Assembly (NCBI GenBank): GCA_019420135.1
Contig: JAHZHS010000145.1
Span: 1-5,103 of the forward strand
DNA: 5,103 nt
Source of the DNA: Oscillospiraceae bacterium
Lineage (GTDB): Bacteria > Bacillota > Clostridia > Oscillospirales > Ruminococcaceae
Direction of reading: 5' to 3'
Shown: one piece after another, positions 1-4,525 of the stretch
Position numbering within the stretch: position 1 is the stretch's first letter
Layout of the letters: each line of letters starts with the position of its first letter
The notes under the pieces: generated by a model
Databases searched by the model: none
The model's input: the letters and a program-made list of their open reading frames with translations, nothing else
Told to the model about the DNA's origin: nothing
Program-made: the position numbers and the translations under genes

Positions 1-41
1 TTTGCAGCGAAACATTACGAACAGGCAGGTGTATTTTCCTT

Positions 42-1280
42 ATGGCATGGACAACCAACGTTCTGGTCGGCCAGTCCGGCGGCCCCACCGCCGTCATCAA
101 CTCGAGCCTGGCCGGCGTCTACGAATCGGCCAAGAGCCTGGGCGCTCCCCATGTGTACGGCATGCAGTACGGCATTGAGGGACTTCTGCAGGGCAAAATG
201 GTCGATCTGGACGAGTATTTCTCCGACAAAATGCAGATCGAGCTGCTCAAGCGCACCCCGTCCAGCTTCCTGGGCAGCTGCCGCTTCAAGCTGCCCGAGG
301 CCGGTGTGGACGACCGCCCCTACCGCAAACTCTTTGCCCTGTTTGAGGAGCACGCCATCGGCGCAGTGTTCTACATCGGCGGCAACGACAGCATGGATAC
401 CATCGCCAAGCTGTCCGGCTACGGCGCGGCCATCAACAGCCCCATCCGCTTCATCGGCGTGCCCAAGACCATCGACAACGATCTGGACCTGACTGACCAC
501 ACCCCCGGCTACGGCAGTGCAGCCAAGTACGTTGCCACCATTCTCAAGGAGGTCATCTGCGACGCCAGCGTCTACAACATCCGCAGCGTCACCGTGGCCG
601 AGATCATGGGACGCCACACCGGCTGGCTGGCCGGCGCGGCCTCCCTGGCCAAGGGCTCCGACTCCGACGGCCCCGACATCATCCTGCTGCCCGAGCGCCG
701 CTTTGATGAGGCCGCCTTCCTGAACCGGGTCAGCGAGCTCACCGCCACCCGCCACAACGTCACCATCGCCGTGTCCGAGGGCGTCAAGAACCAGGACGGC
801 GTCTTCCTGTGCGATCTGGTCTCCACCGCGGGACAGCTGGATGCCTTCGGCCACAAGGCCATCCTGTCCGGCACCAGCCGCTATCTGGCCGACCTCATCC
901 GGGTCCGCCTGGGCTGCAAGACCCGCGCCATCGAGTTCTCCACCCTGCAGCGCTGCGCCAGCCATCTGGCCAGCCGCACCGACGTGACCGAGGCCTATCA
1001 GGTGGGCGGCGCGGCTGTGGAGGCCGCCGCCGAGGGCAAGACCGGCCTGATGTGCGCCATCCGCCGCCTGTCCGACCAGCCCTACCAGGTCACCACCGAG
1101 ATGGTGGACGTCCAGCAAGTGGCCAACATGGAAAAGCGGGTGCCCGAGGAGTGGATCACCCCCGACGGCATGCAGGTTACCGAGGACTTCGAGCGCTACG
1201 CCCGCCCCCTCATCCAGGCCGAGCTGACCCCCATCTACATCAACGGCGTGCCCCGCCACATCCATCTGGGCAACGTCTGA
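42..1280 (+). CDS. pfp: 6-phosphofructokinase, pyrophosphate-dependent type (paralogue 1)
   Basis: Cytosolic glycolytic enzyme that phosphorylates fructose 6-phosphate to fructose 1,6-bisphosphate. The 412-aa protein shows the family motifs in order: GQSGGPT (10-16, phosphoryl-donor loop), GGNDSMDT (113-120), PKTIDND (141-147, with D145 as expected catalytic base), MGR (189-191), SEGV (245-248) and TLQR (301-304) for sugar phosphate binding. In ATP-using bacterial enzymes the second motif is GGDGS and the third PGTIDND; Asp116 and Lys142 here are the known PPi-type substitutions, so PPi use is inferred. The length fits the roughly 400-420 aa bacterial PPi-enzyme group. The start ATG places the donor loop as in the paralogue, with two extra residues. 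The ribosome site is poor: AGG at 27-29 is 12 nt from the ATG. A terminator follows 20 nt after the stop. The fold and family are secure; donor specificity is predicted only. Confidence 0.95.
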   Translation: MAWTTNVLVGQSGGPTAVINSSLAGVYESAKSLGAPHVYGMQYGIEGLLQGKMVDLDEYFSDKMQIELLKRTPSSFLGSCRFKLPEAGVDDRPYRKLFALFEEHAIGAVFYIGGNDSMDTIAKLSGYGAAINSPIRFIGVPKTIDNDLDLTDHTPGYGSAAKYVATILKEVICDASVYNIRSVTVAEIMGRHTGWLAGAASLAKGSDSDGPDIILLPERRFDEAAFLNRVSELTATRHNVTIAVSEGVKNQDGVFLCDLVSTAGQLDAFGHKAILSGTSRYLADLIRVRLGCKTRAIEFSTLQRCASHLASRTDVTEAYQVGGAAVEAAAEGKTGLMCAIRRLSDQPYQVTTEMVDVQQVANMEKRVPEEWITPDGMQVTEDFERYARPLIQAELTPIYINGVPRHIHLGNV

Positions 1281-1300
1281 TCGCCATTTCAATCCGAAGC

Positions 1301-1346
1301 ATACGCCCCGGAGCAGGGTTCTGCCTCTGCTCCGGGGCGTATTTTG
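1301..1346 (+). terminator. Intrinsic terminator after the first phosphofructokinase gene
   Basis: A perfect 16-bp stem pairs 1301-1316 (ATACGCCCCGGAGCAG) with 1327-1342 around a 10-nt loop. The run TTTT (1342-1345) then GTT follows. It lies 20 nt after the stop codon, so transcription of the first gene should mostly end here, separating it from the second paralogue. Confidence 0.9.
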
Positions 1347-1442
1347 TTCGTCCGTCCATGATCGTTTTTTCTATCACAATGCATCAAAGAGACAGATTTT
1401 AGCAATTTTTGCAATCTTTTGCCCGGTTCTTTTCTGTCGCAG

Positions 1443-1465
1443 TTCCGCAAAGCGGAATTTTATTT
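1443..1465 (+). terminator. Small hairpin with T-rich tail (copy 1 of a repeated hairpin)
   Basis: TTCCGC (1443-1448) pairs with GCGGAA (1452-1457) over a three-base AAA loop and is followed by TTTTATTT (1458-1465). The shape is that of a weak intrinsic terminator on the plus strand. It could catch readthrough from the first gene or attenuate a transcript started upstream of it. The stem is only 6 bp, so termination activity is uncertain. Confidence 0.4.
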
Positions 1466-1510
1466 CTGTCTGCGGCGGCGCGCCGGCCGGGAGGATTCCG
1501 CAGGGCGGAA
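1443..1510 (+). repeat. Two copies of a TTCCGC-N3-GCGGAA hairpin
   Basis: The same 6-bp hairpin arms occur twice: 1443-1457 with loop AAA, and 1496-1510 with loop AGG. They start 53 nt apart. The second copy can add a GG/CC pair outside a bulged A (1493-1494 with 1511-1512) and has no T tract. They could be RNA hairpins or binding sites for a dimeric protein; the sequence alone does not decide. Confidence 0.5.
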
Positions 1511-1574
1511 CCGGTCTTTTCCTGCCGCTGCCGGCGGGTCGGCAACCCCGGCAATGGTAAAGCCCCGGATGGTA

Positions 1575-1583
1575 TGTTACACT
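1575..1583 (+). promoter_or_regulatory. Possible extended -10 promoter for the second phosphofructokinase gene
   Basis: TGTTACACT gives a TGn extension followed by TACACT, four of six matches to the TATAAT consensus. The -35 position at 17-nt spacing reads TGGTAA, a poor match. Transcription from here would give a 5' leader of about 85-90 nt. Its place downstream of one strong and one weak terminator makes a promoter here plausible, but the match is modest. Confidence 0.3.
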
Positions 1584-1663
1584 GAATACAACGATGAATC
1601 GTACGGATGGCGCCCGCCGCCCCCACCGGGCACGGGGCATCCCAACGCACAACACAAACAGAC

Positions 1664-1669
1664 AGGAGG
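1664..1669 (+). promoter_or_regulatory. Strong ribosome binding site fixing the start of paralogue 2
   Basis: A consensus AGGAGG sits 8 nt before the ATG at 1678. It decides the start: the frame is open back to another ATG at 1594, but that one would add 28 low-complexity residues lacking in the paralogue and in the family. Confidence 0.9.
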
Positions 1670-1677
1670 ACGAATTT

Positions 1678-2910
1678 ATGGCAAAGAATGCAATCGTCGG
1701 TCAGTCCGGCGGCCCCACCTCAGTCATCAACGCAAGTCTGGCAGGCGTCTACGAGAGTGCCAAGCGCCGGGGCGCCGGCAAGGTCTACGGCATGATGCAC
1801 GGCGTGGCCGGGCTGCTGGAGCGCCGCTGGACCGTGCTGGACGACGATCTGAAAACCGCTATGGACATCGAGCTGCTCAAGCGCACTCCGTCCAGCTATC
1901 TGGGCAGCTGCCGCTACAAGCTGCCCGACTGGCACACCCCAGAAGGTGAGGCTGTCTATGATAAGCTGTTCGGCATTCTCAAGGAGCTGGACATCGGCTA
2001 CTTCTTCTACATCGGCGGCAACGACAGCATGGATACCATCGGCAAGCTGGCGGACTACGGCCAGCACATCGGCAGCGACATCCGGTTCATGGGCGTGCCC
2101 AAGACCATCGACAACGACCTGATGGTCACCGACCACACCCCCGGCTACGGCAGCGCCGCCAAGTACATCGGCGTTGTGATGAAAGAGATCATCCGGGACG
2201 CCACCGTTTACGGCACCAAGTATGTCACCATCGTGGAGATCATGGGCCGCAACGCCGGCTGGCTGACTGCTGCGGCGGCCCTGGCCAAGGCGGAGGACAG
2301 CGAGGGCGTGGACATGATCTGCCTGCCTGAGATTCCCTTCAACGTGGACCACTTTGTGGAGAAGGTGGAGCAGATGCAGGCCAAAAAGCCCAGCATCGTC
2401 ATTGCCGTCTCCGAGGGCGTCAAGCTGGAGGACGGCCGCTATGTCTGCGAGCTGGCCGACGATGTCCACGCGGTGGATGCCTTCGGTCACAAGACGCTGA
2501 CCGGCACCGCCCGTTTTCTGGCCAACACGGTGGCCCGCCGTCTGGACACCAAGACCCGCTGCATCGAGTTGTCCACTCTGCAGCGCTGTGCCGGGCATCT
2601 GACCAGCCGCACCGACATCACCGAGGCCTATCAGGTGGGAGGTGCCGCTGTCAAGGCCGCCTTTGAAGGGCACACCGGCGAGATGGTTGCCCTCAAGCGC
2701 ATCTCCAACGCCCCCTACCAGTGCACCACCGAGCTGCACCCCATCAGCGAGGTGGCAAACCTGGAAAAGAAAGTTCCCCTGGAGTGGATCAACGCCGACC
2801 ACACCGGCATGACGGCCGAGTTCTCCACCTACGCCCTGCCTCTGATCCAGGCCGAGCTGACCCCCATCTATGTGGAGGGTCTGCCTCATCATATCTACCT
2901 GCCCGAATAA
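1678..2910 (+). CDS. pfp: 6-phosphofructokinase, pyrophosphate-dependent type (paralogue 2)
   Basis: Second cytosolic phosphofructokinase, 410 aa, about 60% identical by eye to the upstream copy and collinear with it to residue 270. It has every key motif: GQSGGPT (8-14), GGNDSMDT (113-120), PKTIDND (141-147, D145 catalytic), MGR (189-191), SEGV (245-248) and TLQR (300-303). Asp116 and Lys142 again predict PPi rather than ATP as phosphoryl donor, which makes the reaction reversible and spares ATP. Differences from paralogue 1 lie mainly at 45-62, 83-110, 205-240 and 255-265, and in MGRNAGW versus MGRHTGW just after the sugar-binding loop. Unlike paralogue 1 it has an ideal ribosome site, so it may be the better expressed copy. 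It ends at a strong terminator. The start at 1678 is chosen by the ribosome site and by alignment with paralogue 1. Confidence 0.95.
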   Translation: MAKNAIVGQSGGPTSVINASLAGVYESAKRRGAGKVYGMMHGVAGLLERRWTVLDDDLKTAMDIELLKRTPSSYLGSCRYKLPDWHTPEGEAVYDKLFGILKELDIGYFFYIGGNDSMDTIGKLADYGQHIGSDIRFMGVPKTIDNDLMVTDHTPGYGSAAKYIGVVMKEIIRDATVYGTKYVTIVEIMGRNAGWLTAAAALAKAEDSEGVDMICLPEIPFNVDHFVEKVEQMQAKKPSIVIAVSEGVKLEDGRYVCELADDVHAVDAFGHKTLTGTARFLANTVARRLDTKTRCIELSTLQRCAGHLTSRTDITEAYQVGGAAVKAAFEGHTGEMVALKRISNAPYQCTTELHPISEVANLEKKVPLEWINADHTGMTAEFSTYALPLIQAELTPIYVEGLPHHIYLPE

Positions 2911-2938
2911 GCCAGGCTTCCAGGCTCCGACATTTCCC

Positions 2939-2966
2939 GCCCGCCGGTTTTCTCGGTCCGGCGGGC
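2939..2966. repeat. GC-rich inverted repeat after paralogue 2
   Basis: GCCCGCCGG (2939-2947) pairs perfectly with CCGGCGGGC (2958-2966) over a 10-nt loop. No T tract follows on either strand, so it is not a classic terminator. It may protect the transcript 3' end or be a decayed terminator. Confidence 0.5.
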
Positions 2967-2972
2967 TGATGT

Positions 2973-2997
2973 GAAGTCCCGCCTCCCAAGGGACTTC
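2973..2997. repeat. Second inverted repeat in the convergent spacer
   Basis: GAAGTCCC (2973-2980) pairs perfectly with GGGACTTC (2990-2997) over a 9-nt loop. It has no T tract on either strand and stands between the previous inverted repeat and the main terminator. Confidence 0.5.
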
Positions 2998-3008
2998 TCT
3001 GCCAAACG

Positions 3009-3059
3009 AACACCGCGCCCCGGTGCTGCCAGATGCAGTACCGGGGCGCGGTGTTTTTT
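3009..3059 (+). terminator. Strong intrinsic terminator after paralogue 2
   Basis: CACCGCGCCCCGGT (3011-3024) pairs perfectly with 3040-3053. The stem continues inward through a G-T wobble and CTGC/GCAG to a 5-nt loop (3030-3034), and outward by AA/TT. Six T residues (3054-3059) follow. This ends the second phosphofructokinase transcript about 100 nt after its stop. On the minus strand the exit tract is only TTCGTTT, so it is a weak candidate for also ending the convergent deoC transcript. Confidence 0.92.
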
Positions 3060-3107
3060 CCTGTGAAAACCTGTTCGCCCTTCCATGCCGGGCCGGACCA
3101 GGACCTT

Positions 3108-3764
3108 TTACTTTGTCAGCAGGCCAACGGCACGGCTGGTGCCCAGTCGGTCGGCACCCAGGTCGAGGAACTTCTCCATATCCTCCACTGTGGAAATGCC
3201 GCCCGCGGCCTTGATCTTGCAGCGGCCGTTGATGCAGCGGGCAAAGAGCTCGATGTCATGGAAGGTGGCGCCGGCGGTGGAAAAACCGGTGCTGGTCTTG
3301 ATGAAGTCGGCACCCGCCTCGACGACGATGTCGCACATCTTTTCCTTCTCCTCATCGGTGAGCAGGCAGGTCTCGATGATGACCTTGAGGACCTTGTCCC
3401 CCACCGCCGCCTTGACTGCTGCAATGTCGGCGCGGACATCGTCGTACTGCTTGTTCTTCAGCCAGCCGATATTGATGACCATGTCCACCTCGGAGGCGCC
3501 GTTCTCCACGGCGGTCTTTGCCTCAAAGGCCTTGCTTTTGGTGTCCATAGCGCCCAGAGGGAAGCCAACGACACAGCAGACCGGCACCCGGCCCGCCATA
3601 TACTCCACGGCCTGACGGACGTAGCAGGTGTTGATGCACACCGAAGCAGTGTGGTATTCCATGGCCTCATCGCAGAGTTTCTGGATCTGCGGCCAGGTGG
3701 CCTCCGGCTTCAGCAGGGTATGATCGACTTTGGACAGGATTTCTTCCTTGGAATAGTGGCTCAA
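3108..3764 (-). CDS. deoC: Deoxyribose-phosphate aldolase
   Basis: Cytosolic class I aldolase of deoxynucleoside catabolism; it cleaves 2-deoxy-D-ribose 5-phosphate to glyceraldehyde 3-phosphate and acetaldehyde. The 218-aa TIM-barrel protein matches the usual bacterial length. Visible landmarks are VDHTLLKP (13-20), SVCIN (41-45), VVGFPLG (65-71), EVDMVINIG (92-100) with catalytic Asp94, FIKTSTGF (154-161) with Schiff-base Lys156, and KIKAAGGIS (183-191) with the second active-site Lys185. The start is TTG: an in-frame TGA lies 6 nt upstream, no ATG is available near the N-terminus, and AAAGGGG (3775-3781) is 10 nt before it. The TTG overlaps the stop of the upstream 51-aa gene as TTGA, suggesting translational coupling. 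No other deoxynucleoside genes (deoA, deoB, deoD, cdd) are in view. It converges on the phosphofructokinase gene. Confidence 0.97.
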   Translation of the reverse strand: MSHYSKEEILSKVDHTLLKPEATWPQIQKLCDEAMEYHTASVCINTCYVRQAVEYMAGRVPVCCVVGFPLGAMDTKSKAFEAKTAVENGASEVDMVINIGWLKNKQYDDVRADIAAVKAAVGDKVLKVIIETCLLTDEEKEKMCDIVVEAGADFIKTSTGFSTAGATFHDIELFARCINGRCKIKAAGGISTVEDMEKFLDLGADRLGTSRAVGLLTK

Positions 3765-3916
3765 CGGAATTCAGCCCCTTTCTTGCATTTTTTGCACAGA
3801 CGTGCCTGGTACATGCCGCAGGCGGACAGGATGACTGCCGTCACCGACGCGGTGACGCCCACGATGCCCAGCACCAGACCTGCAATGCGCAGGCCCTTGC
3901 CCCGTACTTTTCTCAT
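3761..3916 (-). CDS. Small membrane or lipoprotein-like peptide, 51 aa, unknown function
   Basis: I do not recognise the family. The start at 3916 has a very good ribosome site (AAAGGAG, 3926-3932, 9-nt spacer). The peptide has a basic N-terminus (MRKVRGKGLR), one hydrophobic stretch at about 11-32, then a short basic tail with CKKC (41-44). LSAC at 30-33 fits a lipobox, so it may be a lipoprotein precursor leaving a 19-residue mature peptide; a plain single-pass membrane anchor is equally possible. Three cysteines (33, 41, 44) lie in the last 19 residues. Its TGA shares two bases with the deoC TTG start, and it begins 34 nt after the GtrA gene ends, so it is the middle gene of a compact unit. 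The ribosome site and overlaps support real translation; function cannot be inferred. Confidence 0.75.
   Translation of the reverse strand: MRKVRGKGLRIAGLVLGIVGVTASVTAVILSACGMYQARLCKKCKKGAEFR
3775..3781 (-). promoter_or_regulatory. Ribosome binding site supporting the TTG start of deoC
   Basis: AAAGGGG on the minus strand lies inside the last codons of the 51-aa gene, 10 nt before the deoC TTG. It is the evidence for the non-ATG start, and it places deoC initiation under ribosomes finishing the small gene. Confidence 0.65.
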
Positions 3917-3925
3917 GGCAATGTT

Positions 3926-3932
3926 CTCCTTT
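3926..3932 (-). promoter_or_regulatory. Ribosome binding site of the 51-aa gene
   Basis: AAAGGAG on the minus strand is followed by a 9-nt spacer and ATG. It chooses this ATG over earlier in-frame ones at 4066 and 4057, which fall inside the GtrA gene and would encode out-of-frame shadow sequence. Confidence 0.75.
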
Positions 3933-3950
3933 CCCGGACGATGTCCGTGA

Positions 3951-4403
3951 TCAGTTTTTCTTTTTGAAGACAAACACTTTGGAAAACACATAGTTGGACA
4001 GGATGACCACCACCTGGCTGAACACCTTGACGCCCATGGGCCACAGGCCGGCGGCATCACTGGCAAAGCCGATCATGGGGCCCACCAGGCTGACGCCCAC
4101 CCAGATGATGCACTGGTCCATGACCAGCGTCACCAGCCGGAAGAAGATGAACTCCCCGAATTCCCGCAGGGAATTGGCGCCCTTGTTTTCGCTCTTGAAT
4201 ACGAAGGTGCGGTTGGTCCAGTAGGCAAACAGGATGCAGATGATGTTGTCCAGAATATTGCCCAGCCCGGTGGCGAATTCCACGCCGAAGGCCGCCTGGT
4301 TGATGGCAAAGATCACCAGGTTGAGCAGGGTGGCCAATCCGCCGAAAAACAGATAGGCCAGCTGCTCGTAGTATTTTTCCACGATGGCTTTGATTTTTTC
4401 CAT
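3951..4403 (-). CDS. GtrA-family membrane protein
   Basis: A 150-aa polytopic inner-membrane protein. Four hydrophobic helices lie at about 14-36, 45-67, 84-108 and 122-146, the full GtrA-domain layout. The family's internal pseudo-repeat shows as NRTFVFKS (64-71) after helix 2 and NYVFSKVFVFKKK (137-149) at the end of helix 4, both ending in a basic cytosolic patch. GtrA proteins are thought to help move or present polyprenyl-linked sugars for surface glycan or teichoic acid glycosylation, usually with a glycosyltransferase; none is visible here. The length is typical. The ATG at 4403 has no clear Shine-Dalgarno sequence, only AAAAGCGA about 7 nt upstream. The gene starts about 120 nt after the S1-protein stop, beyond a terminator, and leads the small gene and deoC. 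Family assignment is firm; substrate unknown. Confidence 0.9.
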   Translation of the reverse strand: MEKIKAIVEKYYEQLAYLFFGGLATLLNLVIFAINQAAFGVEFATGLGNILDNIICILFAYWTNRTFVFKSENKGANSLREFGEFIFFRLVTLVMDQCIIWVGVSLVGPMIGFASDAAGLWPMGVKVFSQVVVILSNYVFSKVFVFKKKN

Positions 4404-4446
4404 ATCAGATCGCTTTTGGCCGCAGCGGACGCGGCAGTCCCGGATG

Positions 4447-4492
4447 AAAACAACAGAAAACGGAGCCCGCCTGTTTGCCAGGCAGGCTCCGT
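4447..4492 (-). terminator. Intrinsic terminator after the S1-domain gene
   Basis: On the minus strand the arms 4485-4492 and 4460-4467 (ACGGAGCC/GGCTCCGT) pair perfectly. After one mismatch a further 5 bp (GCCTG/CAGGC) close a 5-nt loop. The exit tract reads TTTTCTGTTGTTTT. It begins 33 nt after the S1 stop codon and separates that gene from the GtrA unit. No convincing promoter is visible in the 45 nt between it and the GtrA start, so GtrA may depend partly on readthrough. Confidence 0.85.
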
Positions 4493-4525
4493 CTGTTACG
4501 AATTTACGGGGTCAGAGTTGCGTGA

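Larger units (their letters stand above)
1347..1677 (+). other. Intergenic leader of the second phosphofructokinase gene
   Basis: This non-coding stretch changes composition along its length. The first part (about 1350-1440) is AT-rich with short repeats of TTTTGC/TTTGCAA type. The next part (about 1440-1555) is GC-rich and able to fold, with two TTCCGC-N3-GCGGAA hairpins, a 10-bp palindrome CGGCGCGCCG (1476-1485) and a small GGGT/ACCC hairpin (1536-1548). The last part carries a possible promoter near 1575-1583 and the strong ribosome site. The open frames crossing it on both strands show no recognisable protein, and their only starts lack ribosome sites. I recognise no known riboswitch or structured RNA class here. 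Confidence 0.6.

Noticed and set aside
15..1292. A 425-codon open frame on the minus strand opposite the first phosphofructokinase gene
   Set aside because: It is an antisense shadow caused by G/C-rich third codon positions. The predicted protein is repetitive in G, A, V, D and L and has no recognisable domain; a similar shadow (1720-2892) lies opposite the second copy for the same reason.
1361..1430. Possible promoter or catabolite-repression site in the AT-rich start of the leader
   Set aside because: CACAAT at 1375-1380 resembles a -10 box, but no acceptable -35 is spaced correctly, and no stretch fits a cre or Rex consensus.
1374..1655. Two overlapping minus-strand frames of 83 and 93 codons in the intergenic leader
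   Set aside because: They are rich in R, P and A, have no ribosome site or family resemblance, and cover the hairpins and promoter-like sequence.
1594..1677. N-terminal extension of paralogue 2 from the ATG at 1594
   Set aside because: It would add 28 low-complexity residues missing in the paralogue, and it lacks a ribosome site, while the ATG at 1678 has a consensus AGGAGG 8 nt upstream.
3761..3800. Programmed frameshift joining the 51-aa peptide to DeoC at its A-rich 3' end
   Set aside because: The A-runs are not aligned as a slippery heptamer in the reading frame, and a TGA in the deoC frame just before its start blocks any slip upstream of the last few codons. Stop-start coupling explains the arrangement.
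3033..3950. A 305-codon plus-strand frame opposite deoC and the 51-aa gene
   Set aside because: The opposite strand encodes an aldolase with all active-site residues; this frame has no ribosome site and starts inside the terminator hairpin.
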